Source: Peptostreptococcaceae bacterium VA2 (GTDB lineage: Bacteria > Bacillota > Clostridia > Peptostreptococcales > Peptostreptococcaceae). Taken from it: a stretch of DNA of 64,000 nucleotides. Below are positions 8,648 to 16,828 of the stretch, piece after piece. A model generated the notes under the pieces. The model was given only the letters and a program-made list of their open reading frames with translations. It made no database searches and was not told the origin of the DNA. Numbering within the stretch: the stretch's first letter is position 1; each line of letters opens with the position of its first letter. A program made the position numbers and the translations under genes. Location of the stretch: assembly GCA_000686145.1 (NCBI GenBank), contig JMMB01000007.1:1798001-1862000 (forward strand), read 5' to 3'.

Positions 8648-10031
8648 TATTCTCATCTCCAAGCAAAGATTTTAATGACGTATTTTTAAATTTTTTTTTA
8701 TGATTATTATATTTTTTTCGTGGAACTATCATTTCTTTAGATGATTTAGTCATTTCATTTAGATTTTTTTCATATTTTAATATTTCATCATACCTATCCA
8801 TGTCATATATTTCTTCCTCTGCTCTTTTTTGATAATTATCATCTTGCATTGCAGCCATTGTAGCAGCTTCTTTATATATATCTATGTAATCAAATATCAA
8901 GTTAAGTTTTTGTTCTATGTCTTGAGATGATATTGCAATAACAGAAGCCAAATGCTTTACAGTTGTATCTAAGTTAATTTGTTCATCATTTAAATTTGCT
9001 TGTGTATCTGTTATTTTATTTTCATGTTCTATTAACTTGCATAATAAATCTTTAGCACTTCTTTCATATAAACCAAAGCTAGCTGACAAATTTCTTAGAT
9101 AATTTTTTATTCTATATTGATTTTCAGTTGATTCAAAGATAGTTTTAGAAGTTTCTTTTATGTCTATTAGAATTTCTTTGTTTATATCTTCTTGATTATC
9201 ATATTTATCAAATAATTTTGTGAATTTTATATTCATTATGCTGAATTGATTATCTAATTTTCTAATATTTTGAGTGAACGTATTTATCGAATCTTTAGAC
9301 CCTAACAATAAATTTTTAAGAACTTCTATTCCACTTATAAATTCGTTATTAAATTCATGTAAATCTTTCGATATTTGGTCAAATTTCTCTATTGATTCAA
9401 TAGATTTACTTATTTGATTTATTGTATTTTTAACATCCTCTATCTTAGAATCTATGTCTTGTGACTTTTCATGTGTTATCTCTGCTGTAAGTAAATTTTC
9501 TAATTTTAGCATCAATTGAACTAAAGCTTGCTCACAATCGTTATATCCAAGTAATATATTTATTATTATAGAACATACAATTCCACAGATACTTGTTATA
9601 AAAGCTGTTTGCATTGAACTTATAGTAGCTGGGAGCGAATTAATTATATCACTAGTGTTAATAGTTAAAAGCATCAAAGAAAGACCTACAAAGGTTCCTA
9701 AAACGCCTAGTAATATGCATGTTGATGATGAATTTTTTATTGATTTGATTTTTTCTAGTATAGGTTTATTTTTAAATGTAAAACCTGTGCATACCTCCTC
9801 TATAAAAGAAGTTATACTTATTTGAGCATAAGGATTTTTATTTAAATATGTGTTATATTTAACTTTTATATTATTGTACAATATAGTTCCTTGATAATCT
9901 TCAGTTAAACTTATATAATCTGTATTTATTTGTTTGTATAAGCTTTTATTTATTACTATATTTATTATTGAGTATATAATAGTGATTGTTAAAAAAATAC
10001 CTGTTATACAATTTATAACTAAGCTATTCAA
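8637..10031 (-). CDS. MotA/TolQ/ExbB-family proton channel with long coiled-coil tail (ZorA-like)
   Basis: 464 residues from the TTG at 10031. The AGAGGAGG ribosome site lies just ahead; the ATG at 10052 would put that site inside the gene. An N-terminal helix (about 5-27) is followed by a channel segment with GVLGTFVGLSLML and MQTAFITSICGIVCSIIINILL (about 105-170). These match the G-x2-GTF-x-GL and later AF-x-TS helices of ZorA and MotA. From about 190 to 440 the protein is almost all predicted coiled coil, as in the cytoplasmic tail of ZorA, ending in a basic segment. It presumably forms a 5:2 proton-driven complex with the MotB-like partner. Other ExbB/TolQ-type functions cannot be excluded. 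Confidence 0.78.
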   Translation of the reverse strand: MNSLVINCITGIFLTITIIYSIINIVINKSLYKQINTDYISLTEDYQGTILYNNIKVKYNTYLNKNPYAQISITSFIEEVCTGFTFKNKPILEKIKSIKNSSSTCILLGVLGTFVGLSLMLLTINTSDIINSLPATISSMQTAFITSICGIVCSIIINILLGYNDCEQALVQLMLKLENLLTAEITHEKSQDIDSKIEDVKNTINQISKSIESIEKFDQISKDLHEFNNEFISGIEVLKNLLLGSKDSINTFTQNIRKLDNQFSIMNIKFTKLFDKYDNQEDINKEILIDIKETSKTIFESTENQYRIKNYLRNLSASFGLYERSAKDLLCKLIEHENKITDTQANLNDEQINLDTTVKHLASVIAISSQDIEQKLNLIFDYIDIYKEAATMAAMQDDNYQKRAEEEIYDMDRYDEILKYEKNLNEMTKSSKEMIVPRKKYNNHKKKFKNTSLKSLLGDENNDK

Positions 10032-10100
10032 TTTATCTCCTCCTCTAGCCATTTTGGCAATTTATTCGTATATTCAATTTATATGTTAGATAATTAATTA

Positions 10101-10208
10101 TAATACAAAAAATAATAAAGTAGCTTGAGATTTCAAGCTACTTTATAAACTATTTTATTAGCCTACATTTGATTTTAAATTATTGGATTTATCTATAAAC
10201 TTATAATA
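10101..10208 (-). other. Terminator with a short coding tail, relic of a lost minus-strand gene
   Basis: A 14-bp hairpin (10115-10128 with 10133-10146) is followed on the minus strand by a T-rich run, so it ends minus-strand transcripts. Just upstream on that strand is a short frame ending in KFIDKSNNLKSNVG and a stop (10158-10160), preceded by stops in all frames. No gene of that orientation remains before nhaA. The rest of the 540-bp gap (10032-10572) is AT-rich. A 60-codon plus-strand frame at 10264 lacks a ribosome site and looks random. Confidence 0.45.
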
Positions 10209-10572
10209 TAACTTTTATATTTAAAGTTATTGTAGGGAATGTTTAATAGTATTAATAAATAATATGATATCAAAACATAAATTGTTACTTAAAAGCTCCA
10301 TTTCTTTACTTAATGATAATATTCGTAAAATAACGTACATTTTATCATTTTTCAAAAGTCTAAACCCCGTATTTTGTTGCACTTTTACGAATTATTTAAG
10401 TTTTATCATTCTAAATATTTCGTATAATTTTACTATATTCCACTAAACTTAATTATATATTGAAAAATGATTTAATATCTTTATACATATTTCAATATAT
10501 AACCTCATAAACTTAATTAAATGCTTATCTAAAAAGATATTTACGAATAAATTTTAGTTAGTTGGTGATATA

Positions 10573-11772
10573 TTGAAATTATTAAGAACATATAGAAAAT
10601 CGATTAAATTAGAACTATTGACAAGTATACTTCTCGTAATTGCTACTATTTCTGCTCTATTTATGTATAATAGCTCTTTAAAAGAGATTTATGTACATAT
10701 ATTTGAAGAAATTTATATTAAAGAAGGTTTCTCTTTACATATGTTTATAAATGATTTTTTAATGTCAATATTTTTTTTAGTTGCAGGATTAGAGATAAAA
10801 CATGAGATACTTCATGGAAATTTATCTTCTTTTAAAAAAGCTTCTTTTCCTTTTATAGCCTCTTTAGGTGGGGTTATTATTCCAGCTTTAATATTTATGC
10901 TTATTAATAAGAATACTCCTTTTTTAAGTGGATTTTGTATTCCTATATCTACAGACATTGCTTTTGCAATAGGTGTATTTTTGATTTTCGCAAAAAAGAT
11001 GAATCCATCACTTAAAATTTTTTTACTTTCTTTAGCAGTTATAGATGATTTAGTATCTATACTCGCAATAGGAATCGTTTATTCTCTAGATGTAAATATA
11101 ATTTACTTATCAATTGCATTTTTAATTACATTGATACTTATTGTAGCTAATAAAATATTCAAGATCAATAGTATTACATACTACTTATTAGCTGGAATTT
11201 GTTTATGGTATTTTATATATTTAAGCGGGGTTCATTGTACTATAAGTGGTATACTATTAGCCATAACCATTCCTACATCAAAATTAAATGGAATGAGTAC
11301 TCTTGAAAGGCTTCAGAAAATATTAGTACCTTTTAATAGTTTAGTTGTCATCCCCTTATTTGCATTTGCGAATACAGGTATATCAATTATATATAACGTA
11401 GACACGGCAGGTACAAATACTTTGATTTATGGGATCATTTTGGGACTCTGTGTGGGTAAACCTTTAGGTATTATGCTCTTTAGCTTCATTGGATGCAAAC
11501 TTAAAATAACTGAAAAACCAAAGAATATAAGCTGGACTGCTGTATTCTTAGTTTCTTTAATTGCAGGAATAGGATTTACTATGTCTATATTTGTATCTGA
11601 AATAGCTTTTGCAAATAATACTAATTTTATTATCATTGCTAAAATGTCTATTTTATTATCATCTTGCCTCTCAATAACATCTAGTATAATTGTAATTACT
11701 TTATTTGATATTACATTAAAAATAAAAACACATAATAAAACTTCTATTATTAATAAATACTATATATCTTAA
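10573..11772 (+). CDS. nhaA: Na+/H+ antiporter NhaA
   Basis: 399 residues, family length, starting at TTG with a GGTGAT site. About 11-12 hydrophobic helices are present. The diagnostic transport-site aspartates are in AVIDDLVSILA (about residues 156-166), and PISTDIAFAIGVF (about 125-137) forms the unwound helix region. IAGIGFTMSIFVSEIAFAN near the C-terminus is the conserved helix X-XI region. It exports Na+ in exchange for protons at alkaline pH or under salt stress. It forms its own unit, flanked by a long AT-rich leader and a terminator. Confidence 0.94.
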   Translation: MKLLRTYRKSIKLELLTSILLVIATISALFMYNSSLKEIYVHIFEEIYIKEGFSLHMFINDFLMSIFFLVAGLEIKHEILHGNLSSFKKASFPFIASLGGVIIPALIFMLINKNTPFLSGFCIPISTDIAFAIGVFLIFAKKMNPSLKIFLLSLAVIDDLVSILAIGIVYSLDVNIIYLSIAFLITLILIVANKIFKINSITYYLLAGICLWYFIYLSGVHCTISGILLAITIPTSKLNGMSTLERLQKILVPFNSLVVIPLFAFANTGISIIYNVDTAGTNTLIYGIILGLCVGKPLGIMLFSFIGCKLKITEKPKNISWTAVFLVSLIAGIGFTMSIFVSEIAFANNTNFIIIAKMSILLSSCLSITSSIIVITLFDITLKIKTHNKTSIINKYYIS

Positions 11773-11782
11773 ATTTTAATAT

Positions 11783-11829
11783 AAAGATAATAAATACAAA
11801 TTAATACTAAATTTGCATTTATTATCTTT
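11783..11829. terminator. Terminator after nhaA
   Basis: A stem of about 20 bp, AAAGATAATAAATACAAATT (11783-11802) with its near-perfect complement at 11810-11829. Confidence 0.75.
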
Positions 11830-12002
11830 TATAGATACTATATCCTATTGAATTAATACATATTCTGAATTGTTATTTGGTGTACTTCCATATTATTCTC
11901 TTGACCTATATAGTTACAAAACACTAAGTTATACCTTGATTAAGATATGTAACTATAATATACTTAAAAGTGTTCATTAAGATGTAGAAAAAGGAGACAA
12001 AA

Positions 12003-12701
12003 ATGAGATTAAACAACTATATTAGCTCAACTGGAATATGTTCTAGAAGAGAAGCTGATAAGTTAATTCAGCAAAAAAAAGTATTAATAAATGGTAAGAT
12101 AGCTCAAGTTGGTCAAGCAGTAGAGCCTGGAGATATTGTCAAGGTTAATGGTAAAAAATTAATACAAAAGAAAAATGACGTGTACATAGCTTTAAATAAA
12201 CCGGTTGGAATTACTTGCACAACAGAACGCCACATAAAAGGTAACATTATTGATTATATAAATTACCCTGAGCGCATATTCCCTGTTGGTAGATTAGACA
12301 AACCATCTGAAGGTTTAATTATACTTACTAATGATGGAATTATTGTAAATAAAATATTAAGATCTGAAAATAATCATGAAAAAGAATATGTTGTTACTGT
12401 TAATAAAAATATTAATCAACAATTCATAGACAATATGAGCAATGGTGTTAAAATATTTAACCCTGTTACTAATAAGCATGTAGTGACTAACAAGTGTAAA
12501 GTTACTAAGGTTAGCAATACTACGTTTAAAATAATTTTATCACAAGGATTTAATAGACAAATACGTAGAATGTGTGAAGTTTTTGGGTATGAAGTTAAGA
12601 AACTTCAAAGAATTAGAATAATGGACTTAACGCTTAAAGGTATTGCCCCTGGCAAATGGAGAAAGTTAACACCTAAAGAAGTAGAGAGTCTTTTAAAATA
12701 A
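12003..12701 (+). CDS. rluF: 23S rRNA pseudouridine synthase, RluF type
   Basis: 232 residues. An N-terminal S4 RNA-binding domain (MRLNNYISSTGICSRREAD to about 60) is followed by an RsuA/RluB/RluF catalytic domain. The catalytic Asp is in FPVGRLDKPSEGLIILTNDG (about residues 96-115). The segments VNKILRSENNHEKEYVVTV and QGFNRQIRRMCEVFGYEVKK favour the RluF branch. It isomerises a uridine of the peptidyl-transferase-region rRNA helix. AAAGGAGAC precedes the ATG. An SDR gene follows after 30 bp and is probably co-transcribed. Confidence 0.88.
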   Translation: MRLNNYISSTGICSRREADKLIQQKKVLINGKIAQVGQAVEPGDIVKVNGKKLIQKKNDVYIALNKPVGITCTTERHIKGNIIDYINYPERIFPVGRLDKPSEGLIILTNDGIIVNKILRSENNHEKEYVVTVNKNINQQFIDNMSNGVKIFNPVTNKHVVTNKCKVTKVSNTTFKIILSQGFNRQIRRMCEVFGYEVKKLQRIRIMDLTLKGIAPGKWRKLTPKEVESLLK

Positions 12702-12731
12702 ATTATAAAATTAAGATGAAAGGATAAATAC

Positions 12732-13472
12732 ATGAATAATAAAACAGCTTTAATAACAGGTTCATCTCGTGGCATTGGTCGTGCAACTGCAAAACTACTT
12801 GCCAATAACGGCTATAATGTATTAATAAATTATAACAAATCTGAAAAAGAGGCTATGAATCTCTATAATGAATTAAAGTCTCAAGGGTGCTCTGTAAGTA
12901 TTTATAAAGCAGATGTATCTAATGTAAATGAAGTTAACTCAATGGTAAAGTTTTGCATTGGACAGTTTGGACGTATAGATGTTTTAGTTAATAATGCTGG
13001 TATTGCTAAGGATCAGCTGTTTACAGATATAACAAATGAAGATTGGAATGAAATAATGAGCGTTAATTTAAATAGTGTTTTCTATGCTACTCAAATAGCT
13101 CTTAAATATATGATACCTGAACATAGCGGTAAAATAATAAATATTTCATCTATATGGGGGCTTGTCGGTGGGTCTTACGAAGTTCATTACTCAACATCAA
13201 AAGCTGCTATAATAGGTATGTCAAAAGCTCTTGCTAAAGAACTAGGACCGTCTAATATTCAAGTTAATTGTATAGCGCCTGGTGCTATACAAACAGATAT
13301 GCTAAGTAATGTTAGTAATGAAATATTAGAAAATCTTAAGGATGAGACTCCTCTAATGAGATTAGGAACCCCTGAAGATATTGCCAATTGTGTATTATTT
13401 TTAGCTAGTGATAATTCTAATTTTATAACAGGACAAGTAATAAGCCCAAATGGTGGATTTGTAATTATATAA
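12732..13472 (+). CDS. Short-chain dehydrogenase, FabG-like (3-oxoacyl-ACP reductase family)
   Basis: 246 residues. It has the Rossmann NAD(P) loop TGSSRGIGRATA (about 9-20) and the NNAG motif. The catalytic Ser is in ISSIWGLVGG, and the Tyr-x3-Lys pair is in HYSTSKAA. The C-terminal ITGQVISPNGGF segment is FabG-like (usually V/I-DGG). Reduction of 3-oxoacyl-ACP is possible, but the gene is not beside other fab genes and follows rluF. It may therefore be a general SDR with another substrate. Its stop codon is inside the shared terminator. Confidence 0.85.
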   Translation: MNNKTALITGSSRGIGRATAKLLANNGYNVLINYNKSEKEAMNLYNELKSQGCSVSIYKADVSNVNEVNSMVKFCIGQFGRIDVLVNNAGIAKDQLFTDITNEDWNEIMSVNLNSVFYATQIALKYMIPEHSGKIINISSIWGLVGGSYEVHYSTSKAAIIGMSKALAKELGPSNIQVNCIAPGAIQTDMLSNVSNEILENLKDETPLMRLGTPEDIANCVLFLASDNSNFITGQVISPNGGFVII

Positions 13473-13514
13473 TATTAAAGCTCTGGATATCTTAACCAGA
13501 GCTTTAATATTATA
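13468..13514. terminator. Bidirectional terminator between fabG-like and kinase genes
   Basis: A perfect 19-bp stem (13468-13486 with 13496-13514) has a GC-rich core AGCTCTGG and flanking A/T runs. It serves converging genes. Confidence 0.85.
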
Positions 13515-13517
13515 TAA

Positions 13518-14636
13518 TTATACGTTATATACATCTGCAAATTCAACATTACATTTTTCAATTCTTAGATGTTCTTTATCTTTTTTTATGTACTTAATAT
13601 CTTTTTCCTCAACTAACCTAATAGGGATTTCAAATATAAACTCTGAACCAATACCTAATTTGCTTTTAACATATATTTTACCTTGGTGCATTTCTATTAG
13701 TGACTTTACCAGTGATAAACCTATTCCACTACCTTCAGATCTTTTGCTATATTGGCTATCATCTTGCACGTATCGTTCAAATATAGATTGTAATTTTTTT
13801 TGACTAATACCGCTCCCACTATCTTTGATAGATACAACTATTTTAGAATTACAAGTTTTTATATAAACATTTATTTCTCCGCCTAAGTCTGTGTATTTAA
13901 TTGCATTTGAAAGTAAGTTCAGCACAATTCTTTCTATTTTATCTGGGTCACATGCTAGTATTGTTTCTTCTGAATCTGTATCAAATACAAGATTTATTCC
14001 TTTTTCTTCCATATAGCTAGATACTGATAAGGTTATTTCTTCTATTATATTTATAATATCATGATTACCAAGTTGTAATTCATAATACCCTGTATCTATT
14101 CTAGTCATATCTATAAGGTTGTTTGATAATCTAAGTAACCTATATGAATTTTGCTTTATACATTTAGTATGCCTATTTAAGTCTATTTCACTTTTTGATA
14201 TTATGTTATTATCTAGAATATTCCTTTCTAATAGTTGCATAGTTCCAAGTATTATATTTAGAGGTGTCTTAAATTCATGAGATATATTAGCAAAAAATTC
14301 ATTTTTTATGTTCTCTATTTGTGCAATTTCTTCTGTATTTTTAGATATGATAAATATAGCTTGTTCCCCATTAAAATTTTTTCTAACTATATTGCTATTT
14401 AGTGATATACAATTTTTATCCTTATTGTAAAAATTTAAGTCCATATTATATTCTGTATCTATATTTTTAATAAGATTAAAATCTTTGTTAAATAATATAT
14501 TATTTATATTTATATTGTCTAGTTCATTATTTTTGTAGTTTAATTTATTCAATAGTGTTTTATTACAAAATTTAGTAACTCCGTTTTCGCCAATGACTAG
14601 TATATAGTCATTAATTGCATTTAAAATATCTATCAT
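13518..14636 (-). CDS. Orphan PAS-domain sensor histidine kinase
   Basis: 372 residues, no membrane helix. The order is an N-terminal PAS-like domain (about 1-105), a HisKA domain with the phospho-acceptor in FFANISHEFKTPLN (about residues 114-127), and a HATPase domain with N box (NLLSNAIKYTD), G1 (DSGSGI) and G2 (GSGIGLSLVKSLIE). A 30-residue tail ends in VEFADVYNV; the larger kinase at 42.9 kb ends in a similar LELSDIYEIN. No response regulator is adjacent. Soluble or membrane orphan kinases of this type feed Spo0A in clostridia, so a sporulation role is a reasonable inference, not shown here. Confidence 0.85.
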   Translation of the reverse strand: MIDILNAINDYILVIGENGVTKFCNKTLLNKLNYKNNELDNININNILFNKDFNLIKNIDTEYNMDLNFYNKDKNCISLNSNIVRKNFNGEQAIFIISKNTEEIAQIENIKNEFFANISHEFKTPLNIILGTMQLLERNILDNNIISKSEIDLNRHTKCIKQNSYRLLRLSNNLIDMTRIDTGYYELQLGNHDIINIIEEITLSVSSYMEEKGINLVFDTDSEETILACDPDKIERIVLNLLSNAIKYTDLGGEINVYIKTCNSKIVVSIKDSGSGISQKKLQSIFERYVQDDSQYSKRSEGSGIGLSLVKSLIEMHQGKIYVKSKLGIGSEFIFEIPIRLVEEKDIKYIKKDKEHLRIEKCNVEFADVYNV

Positions 14637-14734
14637 TAGTATTAATCCCCCTAATACACTTACAATAAATTCTTTTCGTATATTATATAGTATAGCATGT
14701 TATTTTGTTAAAAAGGGTGCTAAATGTTATTTTT

Positions 14735-14827
14735 TGTTAACAACATATCTTTTTCTGTGAATAAGTTAACTTTTTTTGTTGATAAATGTTCTTATATGGT
14801 TAATATTTTATCGATTTTTGTTAGTAA
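14735..14827. repeat. Five degenerate 21-bp repeats upstream of the orphan kinase
   Basis: Nine-mers of the form TGTTnnTAA begin at 14735 (TGTTAACAA), 14756 (TGTGAATAA), 14777 (TGTTGATAA), about 14797 and 14819 (TGTTAGTAA), each separated by T runs, at a regular 21-bp spacing (two helical turns). Their reverse complements, TTATTCACA and TTATCAACA, are close to DnaA boxes. A 75-codon frame (14724-14951) also spans the array and would read as heptad repeats of hydrophobic residues, but it lacks a good ribosome site. Confidence 0.55.
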
Positions 14828-14959
14828 TTTTATTTTTATAGATTTTTTTCGAAGATTTTTTTTAGCATTTAATATAACTTTTTTTATATTATTAAGACTA
14901 TTTATTCATTTTATGATAATATTAATAAATGAAAATTATAGAAAGATATAGGTGATTTA

Positions 14960-15319
14960 ATGGACTTATTACAATTTACAAATCCAGATTTATTTAAAAG
15001 TATATGTTTGGATCAAGAAACTTTAATAATAGAAAGCAAAGATTCTAAGTATACATTTCATATAAACTTTAAAGATGAAATTAAAGGAGTAGACTTTTAT
15101 GAGTTAGCTATTGCAACTCAAACTTCTTCTGGTTACATAAATAAATCTGGAACTGCTAAAGTTATACAAAATTTTATAATTGAAACACTTAACAATCAAA
15201 ATGTACACATTCTTAAAGATGACGACATTAAAATTAAAAGTAGTAAACCTAGTTGTAAAAAAATTATAAATAAATCTAAGGGTTCTAGTAAAAAGTTTTA
15301 TCAGAATATAAAACGTTAA
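14960..15319 (+). CDS. Conserved hypothetical protein, 119 residues
   Basis: The start MDLLQFTNPDLF follows an AGGTGAT site. The first 80 residues look like a small alpha/beta domain. Alternating hydrophobic strands (LIIESKDSKYTFHINF) and a helix (AKVIQNFIIETLN) are visible. The last 40 residues are a Lys/Ser-rich basic tail that could bind nucleic acid or the envelope. No family is recognised. It is a single gene with its own terminator, pointing away from the kinase. Confidence 0.6.
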   Translation: MDLLQFTNPDLFKSICLDQETLIIESKDSKYTFHINFKDEIKGVDFYELAIATQTSSGYINKSGTAKVIQNFIIETLNNQNVHILKDDDIKIKSSKPSCKKIINKSKGSSKKFYQNIKR

Positions 15320-15370
15320 TTGTAATATAATTATTTTATATTTTAATTTAGATATTTTAAATAGTTTTTA

Positions 15371-15406
15371 AAAATAACATATATATTAATGTATATGTTA
15401 TTTTTT
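15371..15406. terminator. Terminator between two converging genes
   Basis: AAAATAACATATA pairs with a TATATGTTATTTT copy, followed by T residues. It separates the 119-residue gene from the DUF134 gene on the other strand. Confidence 0.65.
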
Positions 15407-15411
15407 ATAAA

Positions 15412-15795
15412 CTATATATTACAAAATCCAGCTTCTTTATTTGTCATTATGGCATTCGAAAAACAAAGAGGGCAAATTATTTCATTTTTAGTATAGTCTA
15501 TATTATATATTTCACCACAAACTGCACACCTAAATTTACATAACGTTTTAATAGGTTGTTCTCCAATAATTCTAATAACCCTACCTTCAATTAAAGCTCT
15601 ACCTATTTTTTTTCTGGCATTAATTATTATACATTGAAGCTCATTTACTGATAATTTCATTTTTTTAGCACATTTTTTATATTTTAATCCCTCCACATCT
15701 ATAAAATTTATAGCTTTTATCTCTTTTAACGTTATTTCTATTTCTTCTACAGTTTCATCCTTTCTTTGTTGTGGAATAAAACAATTTAAATCCAT
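15412..15795 (-). CDS. DUF134 HTH protein with C-terminal zinc ribbon
   Basis: 127 residues. Residues 20-75 fit DUF134, a sigma-70 region-4-like HTH family: ITLKEIKAINFIDVEGLKYKKCAKKM, then an HTH and IINARKKIGRALIEGRVIRI. The C-terminal part has two CxxC pairs (CKFRCAVCGEIYN and CPLCFSNA), a zinc ribbon. The family is thought to bind DNA, but its role is unknown. Most DUF134 proteins begin with a more basic segment that is missing here. The start is the ATG at 15795 with an AGGGGG site. Confidence 0.75.
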   Translation of the reverse strand: MDLNCFIPQQRKDETVEEIEITLKEIKAINFIDVEGLKYKKCAKKMKLSVNELQCIIINARKKIGRALIEGRVIRIIGEQPIKTLCKFRCAVCGEIYNIDYTKNEIICPLCFSNAIMTNKEAGFCNI

Positions 15796-15856
15796 GCTTA
15801 ACTACCCCCTTAAATAAATATATATGAAATAGTTACGATTATATTATCAGTTAAAA

Positions 15857-16591
15857 CTATAAAGCATATAAGTGTTTGTATGTTCTAAGGAAATCAGATG
15901 CTAATTTGTCTACTTTTCCATTCCAATTTTTACCTTCTCCCTCATCAGGACAGTAACTTAATTGTACATCATCTACAGACACGCCCTTATAATATAATCC
16001 ATTTTCTGTTAAATAATTTTTTGATAAATGTTTAGCTGTTTGTAAAATAGATTCAGATTGAGTTTTAAATAATTTTCCTTTCGAATCCTTACTATAAACT
16101 TCATATCCAGTAAGGTTATTATCCTCTACAGCTCTTCTAGACGTTGCAAAACCACTTTCAAGCGCAACTATAGCGGCCATAGTAAAAGCATTAACTCCAT
16201 GTTCTTTTTCTGCATCTACCAATGCCTTTGACAAGTGGGACATAGTAGATGCACCTTTATAATTTCTAAATACATTTTTTAACTCTTCTTCTGTTATACC
16301 ACTAACTAAAGTCATATCATCCCTATTATATGTTACTTTTAGTTTTCTTTGTTTTTCTGATTTGACTTTTGCTGAGTGCTGAATTTTTAGTTTTTCAGTT
16401 TCTATAGTTTTTATATCTTTATCCTTAGAGACTTTTCGGATATTACTACTTTTAATTGAATGTGAATTATTAATATTTTTCATTGAGCTTAAATTTGAAT
16501 TATCCAGTATGTTGATCTTTGATGATGAATCAACCCCTAACATCATACATGATAAACATATTAAGCTAACTGTTATTTTACTCAATCTCAT
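15857..16591 (-). CDS. Secreted glucosaminidase-domain cell wall hydrolase
   Basis: 244 residues. An N-terminal signal sequence (about 1-22, MRLSKITVSLICLSCMMLGV) is followed by a basic, Ser/Lys-rich linker (30-100). The C-terminal glucosaminidase (GH73-like) domain starts about residue 115 (ALVDAEKEHGVNAFTMAAIVALESGFATSRRA); the Glu in ALESG is the probable general acid. It should cut N-acetylglucosaminyl bonds in peptidoglycan. There is no SH3 or LysM anchor. It is monocistronic, with a 240-bp AT-rich upstream gap in which nothing further is seen. Confidence 0.82.
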   Translation of the reverse strand: MRLSKITVSLICLSCMMLGVDSSSKINILDNSNLSSMKNINNSHSIKSSNIRKVSKDKDIKTIETEKLKIQHSAKVKSEKQRKLKVTYNRDDMTLVSGITEEELKNVFRNYKGASTMSHLSKALVDAEKEHGVNAFTMAAIVALESGFATSRRAVEDNNLTGYEVYSKDSKGKLFKTQSESILQTAKHLSKNYLTENGLYYKGVSVDDVQLSYCPDEGEGKNWNGKVDKLASDFLRTYKHLYAL

Positions 16592-16828
16592 ATTATTTAT
16601 CTCCTTGCTTTTTTAATAGCTATTTTTCACCTTTTATATAGTTCAATATCCTATTTTGTATCTCCTTTATACATTTTTCTTTAAATATATTTTAAAAAAC
16701 AACTTTTTTACATAATAAACTAACTTTCGATTTGAAATATTACTTACTCACAATATATACCATTCTTTTATTGTTTTATTTATGTCGTATTATGTTTTTT
16801 ATTCTTGTGCAACTTTTATATTATTTTT

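Noticed and set aside
8021-10031. Complete Zorya system
   Set aside because: Only ZorA- and ZorB-like genes are present; no ZorC/ZorD, ZorE or other effector is found within 2 kb.
10264-10446. 60-codon plus-strand frame
   Set aside because: No ribosome site, AT-driven composition and no recognised pattern; it lies in the gap before nhaA.
14724-14951. 75-codon hydrophobic frame with heptad repeats
   Set aside because: The repeat comes from the 21-bp DNA array and the start has only a weak AGGG site, so the array was reported instead; the peptide remains a possibility.
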